From Antilocapra americana (Eukaryota > Chordata > Mammalia > Artiodactyla > Antilocapridae): a stretch of DNA of 64,000 bases. Below are positions 45,488 through 57,260 of this stretch, piece by piece. Each line of letters begins with the position of its first letter. Within the stretch, counting starts at the first letter, position 1. Both the position numbers and the translations under genes were made by a program. The DNA lies in NCBI GenBank assembly GCA_007570785.1, contig ML660774.1:4252201-4316200 (forward strand), read 5' to 3'. A model generated the notes under the pieces. The model had not been told where the DNA came from. It worked only from the letters and a program-made list of their open reading frames with translations, and searched no databases.

Positions 45488-46839
45488 ATTAGTTGGGTAT
45501 TAAGTAAATTACATAGAAGAAATAATTTTGATGTGGCTATACCACACACAGGTGCTTGGTTTCATAATTGGGTATCTCGGTTTTCCAGAAAGAACACTTG
45601 ATTTATTAAGTCTGACATTTTTCTGCTTTATCTATGACCAATGCATGCACCTTTTGCTCAGGACTGGAGAGCTTCCTTTCTGGCCATCATAGGTTGAGCT
45701 TTGGTCCATTGTAGGCAATATTAAATGCAATTATTCATTCATAGATAATTACTAAAATACAAACTGGTCTGACTTTTATTGGAACACTTTAACACCTCTC
45801 TCTTCTAAATATTTATTATTTTATGTGAACAATATTCATTTTCTATCACCATAGAGTGGGATTCTAATTTAATAATTATTTTTTTATAATTATACTAAAA
45901 ACACATAGCCGTGCTTTGGAACATTTTCCAATACACTGAAACACTGTAACATGTTAGAGATTGTAAGTCTATTTTTCCCATGATCTGCCTTTGAAATTTC
46001 ATGTCACAATATGATTTTTCAGCACCATGTATGTTTGGCATTTCATTTTATTTCAGTTGAGCTCTTAGGAAGGGTTGCACTCTATATGTGATGGTGAAAA
46101 GTTCATTATTCTACTTACCTAGCCATTTGGTGCATAGTGTTTTCTTAGATGGGTTTCTCCTGAGGTTTTACTGAAGCAGAATACGAATTCATAGCTGAAC
46201 TTGAAAGGAACATGACATTGTGCTTCTTAAAAGCACAACCACCCAGGGTGTCAAGCTAACAGCTCAAAACTATGGTCCAATTAACTGAGGACGCTGCCGA
46301 GGAGGTCAGAGATCCCATAAAAACTAGTAAAGACACTGGAGTTTAGACAATCAAAAGAATCTGGAGGAATCATCTGGGGTCATAGTGATTACCTCTGGAG
46401 CTGAAGGGAACACTCAAGAAAAAGAAGATATAAGCTAAAGTTCAAATTGTCCTTTATAAAGCATCTCACCCAGTCTAGTTACAAAGCAGAATTTATACTC
46501 TGGTAAAATCCAGCACATTTCTTTCTTTAGCTTTAGGGAATTTTTTTTTTCCAGAAGCCAGATAAACAGGACTTGCAGATGGTATACGTCTGTTGATTGT
46601 TTTATGAAATTGAAAAATAGAGAGGGTAGCTTTATTTCAGTTGTTTTAAAGTGAACCTCCATGCCACGGCAGCCACTCTGCTTCAATGAAAGCTGAATCA
46701 TTTGACGTAGTAAAGGTAAAATATAAAGTGCATTCAGCAAAAAGGATGTGGATGGAATATGAGATACTGGATGGAAGCTCCTATTAATATCCCGAGGCTT
46801 AAAATCGCTGAATGGGGGAGATCCATTGCTGCAGTTCAC
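45488..46839. other. Unique AT-rich sequence, no gene recognised
   Basis: No repeat family is assigned. The 134-codon antisense frame at 46435-46839 is rich in Phe, Leu and Ser and has no domain I know. Confidence 0.5.
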
Positions 46840-48000
46840 AGAAGGACAGCGACCTGTATTTGAACCGAGGGCTCACTTCTCTTGACCTAAATGTGTCAGA
46901 GTAATAAACTCCACGTGGGAGAGTGGTAAATCATAGTCATTAAACAAACAAATCATTGCGGACTGTCAGTTGCCCCTTTGAAGAGCTTGAGGCATCTTCG
47001 CTACCATCCAGACAAAAGGCATACACCCCTTGGGAAGGCAGGAGCCTAAGCAGGCTCCAACCTTCTCTGCCATCCCTCACATCACCATCTCCACTCAGCT
47101 GCACTCGTGCATTTGATTTGGTTTTTTAGCTTAGCCTTTTATTCTGTGCTCCTCCACTTCTCCTTTCTACCAGCTGTTTGCTGGATTATGATCAACCTCT
47201 AAAATACACTTAAAGACACTCTCACGAATCTAAATTCCACATTCGGGAATTTTATGCTGTCACCCATTTTCCAGGCATGATGTCAAGCATACACCCTTGG
47301 CTTCGGCATCAAGCGTGTCCCTTTATTTCTGTTCTGAGTGACCTGCTACAAGATCGCCCTGCCCTCGCCACGGAAAGTGCTAGTCCCCCACTGCTTATGA
47401 TTATTGAGGTTCTTTGAGGCACGGCTCCCAATCTGACATAAACTGTGCCCTTCAATTTCAAGGGCTGGTGGAATATGATTCCTGCCTTACAGGTACCTGA
47501 TTTTCCAATATGTAGCATCTACAGTCAATTATCAGGCATTGTTAGAAAAACAAAGGTCACTCTTTACATCTCAAAAGCTCTTAAACAAACATGGCGTTGC
47601 CTCCTGCACATGTTGAGTGTTAAAGCCTTAGAAATCTCTTCAGGAGGCTCTTACCACTGTCTCTGTTCCTTTCGAACGCAGTGCTATAATGGAGAACAAC
47701 GTTGTGGTTCAAATACCGAAGAGGCTAACAAAGCAATTCAGCAGGGAGACGCTGAGTTTAAAAAAAAATTGTGCTGCGAAATGATCGCTTCCATTTTCCA
47801 TGTCCTTTGTCCCTACCCCTCACTCCAATGTCACATGCCAGGAAATCTCTTCCCTAGCATGCAAGTTCAGAATAGGAGGCCTGTCATTATTTTACCATTT
47901 AATATTAATTATAATAATATTAGTCACGATGAACTAACGTGGCATTATGTAGCTTTCAGATGTACTCCCAGAGGACTTTGATTATAATTTGCCATTTTAT
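46840..48000. promoter_or_regulatory. Repeat-free block, candidate conserved non-coding DNA
   Basis: About 1.1 kb free of recognised repeats. It contains a CACGTG at 46912-46917 and scattered retained CpGs (47685-47770). The plus strand is open for 178 codons (47445-47981), the longest frame in the window, but its translation has many Cys and His residues, no domain, and no splice or start context that I trust. Low stop density is also common in constrained non-coding DNA. Confidence 0.3.
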
Positions 48001-51000
48001 TCATGTTCAATTATTTTAAAGTGTTGCTGAATTAACAAGTTTCACTTAGCCTTAATCACTCCTTACCTCATCAGTTTAGAGTACTGACATGCCTGGCTTA
48101 TAAAGATGGTCTGTGACGGAGACTGGAACTATCATATGGGCACAGCCGCCATCTGCATTCAGCTCTGTGGGGCGAGGGTCGCTGGGTACCGGTACCATCG
48201 GAGCTGGCAGTACCACCATCCTTGGTTGAGGCAGAGCCGGCTTTCAAGGGGCGGGGCCAGACAGGAGGCTGTGGTCATGGCGAACCCTCTCTCTTGTTTA
48301 GTTGGATGTTTTGTCAGAATCCAAAATTCTGTTATAAAACACTTGATGTGTTCCTTTTTCTGATGCACTCTAATAGTCCTAGTTTTCTTTCCCTGTGTCA
48401 TGAGAAAGGAAAATAGGTACCTTCGTTTTTCTGTTGTTGTCAGTGTTCTTAATGGATGCTCTCAGCCTGACAGTCCAGGGCTCTGGTTAACTCAGGCTGA
48501 AGTTTCCACATATTCTTTCTATGAGTTCCTGCTTCTCTCAGTCTAAAGTTTCATTTACATTTCCACACTCTCCTTGGGCTCACTTCTAGATCCCACCAAC
48601 ATGCTTCATTTTTCCATTTGTGATGCAGAAGGTCCCTTATAATTCATAATCAGGTTTTCTCATCTTATTGTGTCTTATGCACTTAGGGTAATTACTCACC
48701 AAGGAATAAAAGTTAACCAAAATTACAGAGTGATGGCCATCACCTGGCGAACCTGACAATGGCGTGGTTTAGCACTGTGAGCATCACTGCCACATATCCC
48801 ATACCGACATCAGATGACATGGGAGCGTCGGAAGTTTGACAGACACAGCAACTGCCAGTACAACTGAGTGGGCGGTATGGACATCACTGGGAAAGCAGTT
48901 ATATTCCCAAAATAATTGTACTGCCCAGAAAAACCCCTGGATCTGATCAAAGACCACCTCAGCAAGTGAAATGATGGGAAATGGAATTCTAGCCACCAGT
49001 CAAGTGTAGCACTCAAGGAGACTTCTGCGGTTTCATGCAGGAATTTTGAACTGTGGACTTTGTAAGTGGGTGGCATTAGAACTGGGAATTTTCCAGCCAT
49101 TCCATCTTCTACTTTCTGACTTGAGGGTTTAATTCAAAGGAAAAAGTGAATTAAGGTGACCCAAGGCAGTTCCCCCCCTTTTATCTATTCTACCCATGTT
49201 ATGCTATTTAAATTCACTATTCTCCTGCCAGGCACTTGTTTAGCAACTGGCTCTGTGGCCTTTAATATTGCTCTGAAAACTGATTATGGACGACTTGAGC
49301 TGGGGATTGTTAGTATTTTAGTGATGGAAAGGAAAGGATGATGCATTCAAGCAAGACATGAAGACACAGGACAAGCTTCAATCAAAGCAGTGGTATTTTC
49401 AAGATAATAATGAGAATAAGAATTTTGTGAATTACCTTTATACATTTTATCATATGGATGCACACAAACATATACTGAATTTGGTCATTGTTGGTAATGA
49501 TAGGAAACAAAATTGATGCTAAATCACATGATTTGGATCATAAAGTTATTAATGACTAATAGATATTATTAAGTATTACTTAGAACTGTGTATTGGTATT
49601 GCTTATTTAATTATTATGATGGCTAAAGCATGCCATTACTGTGCTCATTTTACATTCTAGCTGCTGAAACAGCTAGTAGTTTAACTGAATTAATGGCACA
49701 CAACTAGAAATCAATGAGGCCAAGATCTGACTCTAACTGAAGGATAACCTACATTCTGACCCTCTGTAACTCTACTGTTCTGGTTCTTTCCCCATAGTTA
49801 TTAGTTGAATTGTTTTTTATGTTGCCTCAGCCATGCGCTTTATTTTTTCCTTTCTCCTATACTCAGAAGTTTCTTAAAATAATATTTTCTAAAAATTATT
49901 TTTCCAGAAACACAGAAGGGAAAATATATTTCCAAGATTTGTGTTTCTCATAATTCCAAAGCTGGTAGAAGTTTTCCTTTGAAATAGTCTGCTAATGAAC
50001 TTGCAATGCATTTGTTCTGTGGCTTAAGCTTTCTGCCAAAACACATGATAAAATTTCTATTCACCTAGAGGGAATTTGGAACTACTCTTTAAATAAAAAT
50101 AAATCATGAAATGGCCAGGCTCTGCTTGTACGACCTGTGTTGCTTCCACTTTGGCAGGTTCTTCCTGATAAAAATGACTGAGTGCTGGTTGGTTACTGAT
50201 CTTGTTTGCTCCCTGGCTTCCCTTCTATCGTCTCTCCAGGATGTGGCTACTAGATAAGTTTCCTTTCTCACTTTCCCAGTGATGCCTTTCTGCCCCTGCA
50301 CATCTTTTCATTGCTTGTCCTTTTTGGTTTGACCTTCTTGTACCTTGAAACATCTCCTCTGGTTCACAAACCTCCATCATTTCATTTCCCATTGCTCCAT
50401 CCAAGATTGCCAGTTGGATTCTCTGTTTCCCTTTCCTCCTTGTTAGTCCTTCTCTCCCACTGGCCTTCTGCTGAAACAGCATGGCTCTTAGCAAGTAGGA
50501 AGCTCTTCATTTCATTAGAAAGCAGAAATTAGAGATGTATGTTAAGGAGCATGCTTGTGTCACGGTGATGAAGTAGCATGAATGGCGTCCTAATTAGTTT
50601 TATCTCTGACTGTGGCAGCCCTCTCAACAGTGCTCAGATTGGTCCAACATTTCTTACCCACTCATCACAACAACTTGACCTTGGAAAAACTGCACTACAC
50701 AAAATATTTGAAGCAAGCCTCTGACTGGTGGTATAATTAGCACCTAATGAAGAGCAAATGCCAATGGTAATAAGATTACAAACACTTGTGCTGCAGCAGG
50801 GAGACCAGCATGGTAAGGAGTGCCATCCAGTCACCCCAAACCAGGTCTTGTGGGGACATGAATGGGCAGCGGTTAGCCACTGTCAGAGAGGTCAGAGTGC
50901 CTCTTAAGTGGGCCCATGTGCTAACCAAATTAGTGAGACAGCATCACTCCTAAAAGCCTGCATTATTCCCAAAATGTCAAATCCTTAATGTTTCACAGAG

Positions 51001-52166
51001 TGAGAACCATAAAAGTTATTACTTACACTAATCACAATTGTTCTTTTTTTGAATGTACTCAGTTTATTTTCATTTCCTTGAAATTTAATTGACATTCTTT
51101 GATAACTCAGACTCGAAAGGGATTTTACACAATTTCACTGAAAAATAATCTTTAAATGATATATTTATAAACTGGAAATCTCTAACATAGGTCTTAAGCT
51201 TTTTCCATCCCCATCAGTACAATGATAGTCTTCTCTGTGTGGTTTCAAAGGTTAGTAAATCTGGCTCACTTCCCATATCAATGCAGTTTCTGAAGTGGTC
51301 TATTTTTAAAATCATGGGTTGAAAGCATCAATTTACTGATTTCAGATATGATCAAAAATTGTAATGGTGCAGTTATGTCATTAGCAAATTATCCAGCTAT
51401 CAAGTTGACTCATTGAGATAGTAAGAAGACAAATTCAATGCTGATTATTTTTTAAAGAAGGAAGCTACTATTTGTGAAGACTAGTTTCATAATTCAAGTG
51501 AATCTTAACAAACATAACCTATACAATTATACAGTTTTAGGAGCTAAATATAATTTGTATCTCTAATCATTTAAAATAAATGAAAGAATATGAGAAGCAG
51601 TGAGATTGATATTCCCAAGATCAGAATGTTTCCAACACAACAGGATATTATACTAGAGAAAATCTACGTTTTATAGTGACGTAAACTTTTCAGAATATTA
51701 GAATTTTTCATTAAAGCAGTGTCTTTCTCATGCTGTTGATAGGAACTGTGGTTGCTTTCTGGACAATACGCTTTCCCCAGCCATTTCAGCAGCCCCTTTC
51801 CCCTGCCATCTGGAAACTCTTAGCAAAGGATGATTTGGTATTATATTAAATTTCTCTGATCTTTCAGATTTAGAATTCTTTTTGTTTGTTTTTTCTCTTT
51901 CTGGTAGAAACACAAATGATAGTTATTAACTGAAAGGGACTTTGACTTAACATGAAAATTCCTAAACTACCTTTTACCATGTTAATAAATGAAGGCTAGT
52001 TTCTGCATGTCCAAAGTGTAAACTTTATACTATGAGATAAAATGATGAGCCTCTTTCCAATCCTTATTTTAATAAGACCAAAGAGTATATTCAAGTAAGA
52101 ACTCAAAGTAAAATTTAACTTTTAAACCTGACTTTCTCCTAGTTTAGCAACTCATCCTGGTAGTTT

Positions 52167-52168
<2 letters not shown>
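48001..52168. other. Unique sequence with a MIR remnant
   Basis: Over 4 kb with almost no young repeats. An antisense MIR trace lies at 49620-49745 ('gctcattttacattctagctgctgaaacagctagtagtttaactgaa'). The stretches 48720-49110 and 50540-50960 look repeat-free and well mixed; the latter has TAATTA at 50591-50596. No coding frame is supported. Confidence 0.5.

Positions 52169-52210
<42 letters not shown>
52169..52210 (+). repeat. (TG)n microsatellite
   Basis: About 18 TG units followed by gcgcgc. Confidence 0.95.
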
Positions 52211-52328
52211 CTGTATTTGCTGATGACTTGAGTCACTATAAAATGCTTTAAAGAATGCAAAATCATGCTATAAATAATCAATATGATATTCTTTCTGTAT
52301 GGTCACAGTTCTCATAGGTGAAGGGAAT

Positions 52329-52329
<1 letters not shown>

Positions 52330-52363
<34 letters not shown>
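52330..52363 (+). repeat. (CA)n microsatellite
   Basis: About 16 CA units, 120 bp after the TG run; the two are in opposite sense. Confidence 0.95.
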
Positions 52364-52364
<1 letters not shown>

Positions 52365-52393
52365 GTTCACATGCACATGCTTTTTTGTGTTCT

Positions 52394-52975
52394 AATATCA
52401 CTGCAGATGGTGAGTGCAGTCATGAAATTAAAAGATGCTTGCTCCTTGGAAGGAAAGTTATGACCAGCCTAGACAACATATTAAAAAAAGCAGAGACAGC
52501 ACTTTGCCAACAAAGGTCCATCTAGTCAAGGCTATGGTTTTTCCAGTAGTCATTTATGGATGTGAGAGTTGGACTATAAAGAAAGCTGAGTGCTGAAAAA
52601 TTGCTACTTTTGAACTGTGGTGTTGGAGAAGACTCTTGAGAGTCCCTTGGACTGCAAGGAGATCCAACCAGTCCATCCTAAAGGAAATCAGTCCTGAATA
52701 TTCATTGGAAGGGCTGATACTTAAGCTGAAACTCCAATACTTTGTCCACCTGATGCAAAGAGCTGAGTCATTGGAAAAGACCCTGATGCTGGGAAAGACT
52801 GAAGGTGGGAGGAGAAGGGGACGACAGAGGATGAGATGGTTGGATGGCATCACTGACTCAATGGACATGAGTTTGAGTAAACTCTGGGAGTTGGTGATGG
52901 ACAGGGAGGTCTGGCATGCTTCAGTCCATGGGGTCACAAAGAGTCGGACATGACTGAGTGACGGAACTGTTCAGT
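52394..52975 (+). mobile_element. BovB LINE 3' part, sense, 5'-truncated
   Basis: Sense BovB starting downstream of the reverse transcriptase palm ('atcactgcagatggtgag') and reaching the 3' end ('cggacatgactgagtgacgg'). A frame at 52636-52953 stays open for 105 codons and encodes the RTE C-terminal region (Arg-Val-Pro-Trp-Thr-Ala-Arg-Arg near its start). A stop at about 52591 separates it from the upstream ORF2 text. It lies between microsatellites. Confidence 0.95.
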
Positions 52976-53084
52976 CTTTGTAGCAATGTGTTGGCGATCT
53001 GAGCTCCAAGGTGAAGCTGCTTGGAGAAGTACAAGATGCTTATACTGGCATAAACACTGTGCAAGAAATAAGGAAAAATGGGTT

Positions 53085-53235
53085 CTTGTGTTGACACCAC
53101 TTATTATCTCTGGATCTTAGAGCAATTCACTGAACCTCAGTTTTTCACTCGTAAGATGAGAGTACCCTATCTTCTTTCCTAACTCCAAAGTTGTTACCAG
53201 GATTAAATAGAGGAATGTCTGAGAAAGCACATTGT
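53085..53235 (+). mobile_element. MIR SINE remnant, sense
   Basis: 'atcttagagcaattcactgaacctcagtttttcactcgtaagatgagagt' and 'gttaccaggattaaatagaggaatgt' follow the MIR consensus well. Confidence 0.82.
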
Positions 53236-53323
53236 AAATCTAAAAATAAAATAGCAGTATAAAATATTATTCCTAGGCTTATTATATTAGTGCACTGAAA
53301 AACTTTTATAGGTGAAGAATTAT

Positions 53324-53324
<1 letters not shown>

Positions 53325-53361
<37 letters not shown>
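53325..53361 (+). repeat. (CA)n microsatellite
   Basis: About 18 CA units. Confidence 0.95.
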
Positions 53362-53364
<3 letters not shown>

Positions 53365-54294
53365 CTGTAAATCAAGTTCAAGCTGACATATGTGATAGTG
53401 AATTTAATTTTGCTTAGTTTTCAAATGGACACATGGATGACTTTCAGGATTCATATTTATTTCTTATTGAATATGGACCAATATGTAAAAACTCACTCTA
53501 AAAGTTATTTTCAAAAGTGTTTTCAAAGTAAAGAGGTTCAAGGAAAGCTGTAATCACAGTGAATAATTAAAGTGGTAATAATATTGATCCATACTTCCTA
53601 TAATAATAATGTCATCAAACATTTTGTAAAAATTAATTAATTCTCACACTTTCGTTATTTGAAGATGAATTAATAATTCATGGAATAATAGGACCTGCAC
53701 AGTCAACGCCATTAACTGTTAACATGAGTTTAATCCCTTAGTCTTTTAATTTAATCACTAGAAAATTATTTTATCTTTTATTGACTTGTATTTCAACTCT
53801 CCTCATTTCAAATTCTAATAAATGCATCTTGCTTATTATTTAACAACTTATAAACTTTAAAAATAATCTGACTGCCATGAACCTTTGAAATAAAAGGGAG
53901 ATGTTTATATACAGTGTCTTTCATTCTATAAGAAGTCACATAGCAAGGAAAATGTATTTGATTTATTTTGAAGTGGGAGAATTGTTTCTAAACACTTAAG
54001 AGAGAAAAAAATGCCATTTAGATAACATAAAATCAGAATCTAAAATCTCTAGTACTTTTATTAACACTTTGAGGTCCCACCTCTCACTATGTACAGTTCT
54101 GAGTCAATGTATTTAAGCTTCTCTGCTGGAAGAAAGAGCATGAATCTATGATTGGAAGCTTGAATTCTGATGTGGAACAATAGAATGTGCTGTTACTCTT
54201 TTTAAAAGCTAACAGATCCTTTCTGAATTATTGAACAATGAAGATGAAGGCGGAAAAGGTAATGTTACTTGTGAGAATATTTCCTTATTTTCCT
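53362..54294. other. Unique AT-rich sequence, no gene recognised
   Basis: No repeat or coding signal that I can support. Confidence 0.5.
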
Positions 54295-54405
54295 TTTTTC
54301 TTTCTTATTAATTTTTATCGGAGTATAGTTGCTGTCCAATGTTGCATTCGTTTCTGCTGTATGGCAAAGTGAGTGAGCTATATTTGTGCATACATCCCCT
54401 CTTTT
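54295..54405 (-). mobile_element. L1 3'UTR fragment, antisense
   Basis: 'tttttatcggagtatagttgctgtccaatgttgcattcgtttctgctgtatggcaaagtga' matches the antisense 3' end of artiodactyl L1 (ttattgaagtatagttgatttacaatgttg...tttctgctgtacagcaaagtga). Confidence 0.8.
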
Positions 54406-54572
54406 TTGAATTTCTTTTTTGTATTTCCAGTTTGTATTATATTGTAAGACTGAAGGTGTGCCCAATCTAGAAAATACAATATCTGTGTTATCTTATATCT
54501 CCTCTGAAACAAACACACAAGTAGTAATGCTTATGGTCATTCATTGTGGCACAGTTTGTAGCAGTAAAAATG

Positions 54573-54770
54573 TGAAAAGCTCAGTCGTGTCTGACTCTGC
54601 AACCTCATGGACTGTAGCCTACCAGGCTCCTCCATCCATGGAATTTTCCAGGCAAGAGTACTGGAGTGTGTTGCTATTTCCTTCCCCAGGGGATCTTCCC
54701 AACCCAGGGATCAAACCCGGGTCTCTTGCATTGCAGGCAGAAGCTTTACTGTCTGAGCCACAAGAAGACA
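54573..54770 (-). mobile_element. Bov-tA SINE, antisense
   Basis: Antisense Bov-tA with intact body and B-box region (cccagggatcaaacccgggtctc). The head is partly mutated (gtctgagccacaagaaga). Confidence 0.93.
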
Positions 54771-54859
54771 TCCCAAAATAAAGGATGCATGCCTTGGAAT
54801 CTATTCCCTAGCAAGAAAGCTTTAAAACAACAGCCGTTGTGTATTTGGTTTACTGCTGT

Positions 54860-54930
54860 GGCCTCATCACCCAGATTGCCACCTGGCATTTAATAGATGC
54901 TCAGTAAATAATTAACTGAATAAATGAGTA
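54860..54930 (+). mobile_element. L2-type 3' end, sense
   Basis: 'ggcatttaatagatgctcagtaaataattaactgaataaatgag' is the L2/MIR-type terminal motif ending in tgaatgaa-like repeats. Confidence 0.55.
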
Positions 54931-54939
54931 ATGATTGGG

Positions 54940-55310
54940 GTACTATAAAGAACCTAAAATAAATGAGCCAGGGTTAAATCCTTTGATATTGGCAACCTCA
55001 AAATTAATGTTGAGTGAAAAAAGTGGATTACAAAACACGTAGCTGTAACATCATTTATATAAGTTATAAAGCACATAAAATTCTATATGGTGTTGATGCA
55101 AAAGTATACAGAAGTATCAAAACATGGACAAAAATGGAAGGCAAATTCAGTAACCAGAAAATGCAGATGCCACTGTGATTGTATCTATATTGCTCTGTTT
55201 AAAAAAGTATATGTGGCAAAAACTTTAAAACCTTGTTATTGCACTTTAACCTGAGTTTTTAAAATATCAACTTCTATACTCTCTTTGTATGAAATTTTTC
55301 ATGATGAAAT
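54940..55310 (+). mobile_element. Old L1 (L1ME-like) 3' region, sense
   Basis: 'aatgttgagtgaaaaaagtggattacaaaacacgtagctgtaacatcatttatata' and 'agaagtatcaaaacatggac' follow the 3'UTR of L1ME-type elements (tgttgagtgaaaaaagcaagttgcagaacagtatgtatagtatgatccc). Confidence 0.6.
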
Positions 55311-55380
55311 TATTTATTAAATGACTCAATGTACCTATATTAAATTCATGGAGCGACTCAGTAGGCAAATTTGTCTTTTA

Positions 55381-55450
55381 ATGAAAGTGTTAGTCCCTTA
55401 GCCATATCTGACTCTTTGCAACCACATGGACTGTAGCTCCTCTGTCCATA
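55381..55450 (-). mobile_element. Bov-A SINE scrap, antisense
   Basis: About 70 bp of BovB-like tail and body (gaaagtgttagtcccttagcc...ggactgtagctcctctgtccat) with the 'ccaccaggct' block deleted. Confidence 0.8.
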
Positions 55451-55643
55451 TAATAATTTATTATGCTTTAATTTTCAATGGCTTATTAATGATTTACCCA
55501 GTTTAGCTATTTTATTCACATTCCACCCATTTAAAGTATGAGTATAGTGTTGTGGTTAAAGATCTCTAAACTGTATATAGAAGTTTATTATAGTCCTCTA
55601 GAATTTCACACTGACTGTTATGCTTACATCAGATAACACTTAA

Positions 55644-55842
55644 TTTTTTTTAAATTGGAGGACCATTGCTTTACAATATCGTGGTGATTTCTGCCCTGCA
55701 TCAACATGGATCAGCCATAGGTATACATATGTCCCCCTGCTCTAGAAACTTTCTCCCACCTCCCTCCCCAACCTACCACTCTAGATTGTCATAGAACCCT
55801 GGGTTTGAGGTCCCTGTATCATACAGCAAATTCCCACTGGCT
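55644..55842 (-). mobile_element. L1 3' end, antisense, short, with target-site duplication
   Basis: A T-rich tail at the left, then antisense bovine-type L1 3'UTR ('tgctttacaatatcgtggtgatttctgccctgcatcaacatgg', 'cccacctccctccccaacc'). A 16-bp duplication (55628-55643 and 55843-55858, atcagata....ttaa, 13 of 16 identical) flanks it. This is a clean L1 insertion of about 200 bp, truncated at its 5' end. Confidence 0.9.
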
Positions 55843-55854
55843 ATCAGATAGAAA

Positions 55855-55970
55855 TTAATAAACACCCAGAGTACCAGTGCCACTGTACTGTACAAAGGAC
55901 ATAGTCACAGACTCTTCTAGTCCTTTCCCTGCCTTTTAGGAGCTTACTGTTTAAAGATCTTTAAATATAG
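55855..55970 (-). mobile_element. L2/MIR-type remnant
   Basis: 'ctagtcctttccctgccttttaggagcttactgtttaaag' resembles the 'ccctgccctcatggagcttacagtctag' text of old L2/MIR-type repeats. Orientation is uncertain. Confidence 0.4.
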
Positions 55971-56039
55971 AAAAAAAAATCTTTGTAATGCAACAGAGGA
56001 AACAGTTACATTAGTTCAGGCCATTGTCTCTTATGGCTT

Positions 56040-56570
56040 CTGTGATTGGACATACGCTTTTTGTTCTGCTGCATTTATAGCTCAGTTCTTTTGGGCAAAG
56101 ATGCGACCTTATTAACTCTTTTCCGCACTCCCAAGCATATTGTTCACCCTTCATCAATAATGAAAAAAATAATCACGATATTTAACCTTTCATTATAGTT
56201 GCTCTCAGCTATTCCATTCATCTCTTTATGATTTGCCTTTAATTCATCTTAATGTCTTTAATGACGATTTTAATTAAATAAAGCAGTTCTGCTCTGCACG
56301 GCCTTAGTTATGGATGAGGCTAAGTGGAATATACATGTGTAACAAGATGGCATTTATTTGTGACTTTAAGACCATCAAGGCTGTTTAATCCTTATCAGTG
56401 ACATCAGTGTGGACCCAATTAGCACAGTTTGCAGCCACTTCATAATTCAAAAGAATGCGATCATTCGGCTGGAAGCACACTTGACAGAAACTCCATAGTC
56501 ATGAAGGTAAAAGCTTGCAAGATCACCCACTAGGATGGAGAAGCTGTCATTCTTCCTTCAGTGCTGTTGA
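56040..56570. promoter_or_regulatory. Repeat-free block, candidate conserved non-coding DNA
   Basis: About 530 bp with no recognised repeat and a dense mix of homeodomain-like AT cores (TAATTA at 56271-56276 in tttaattaaa), CpGs kept in AT-rich context (atgcgatcattcgg at 56455-56468) and no open frame of note. It has the texture of a deeply conserved enhancer. This rests on pattern recognition alone. Confidence 0.35.
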
Positions 56571-57055
56571 ATACTAATGTCAAGGTCAGAATGGTGTAAT
56601 TTTAGGCTGCCAAAATATTGCTGGAATTGATATATCAGAAGATGTTTAAGAAAGTCAGGAAACAGAACTTTAGGAAACTTTCTACTCCCGGTTCTGCTGC
56701 ATAATGATTCAAGTATTCATTCTTTCTTTTGTACCCTATATTAAATTTGTATCTTCATTAAGATTTATAGCTATTGTAAAAATCGATTTCTTTGAGATTC
56801 AAATTTTCAAGGAAAGCATCACATAAACCCATTTTTGCCACAAGTGCGAGTATAAGATACGTTTAAGTTCAGTACAGTTTTCTAAAGATGTCATTTCAAT
56901 CATGCATTTCTCTTCCTACAGTGTAGAGAATGAGAATATGATAAATGGAGAAGAATTTCTAAGATGATAACTTGTTTTAATTCATAATTATAATTGTTAC
57001 ATTATTGTTACTTTTTTAAGTGTTTTTATATATGCTGTTTATGATTTGTTCTTGT

Positions 57056-57260
57056 TTTAGTCACTAAACTGTGTCTGATTCTTTTGTGACCCCATGAACA
57101 ATAGCCCTCCAAGCTCTTCTGTCCATGGGATTCTCCAGGCAAGAATACTGGAGTGGGTTGCCATTCCCTTCTCCAGGGGATCTGCCCGACCCAGGCATCA
57201 AACCTGCTTCTCCTGCATTGGCAGGCAAATTCTTTACCACTGTGCCACCTGAGAAAGCCC
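57056..57260 (-). mobile_element. Bov-tA SINE, antisense
   Basis: Full-length antisense Bov-tA; the head ends 'tttaccactgtgccacctgagaaagccc'. The body is near consensus. Confidence 0.95.

Noticed and set aside
48090..48260. TATA-like motif and GC box as a promoter
   Set aside because: The GC box (ggggcgggg) lies about 150 bp from the TATA-like sequence, on the wrong side for a plus-strand promoter and too far for a minus-strand one; no gene follows on either strand.
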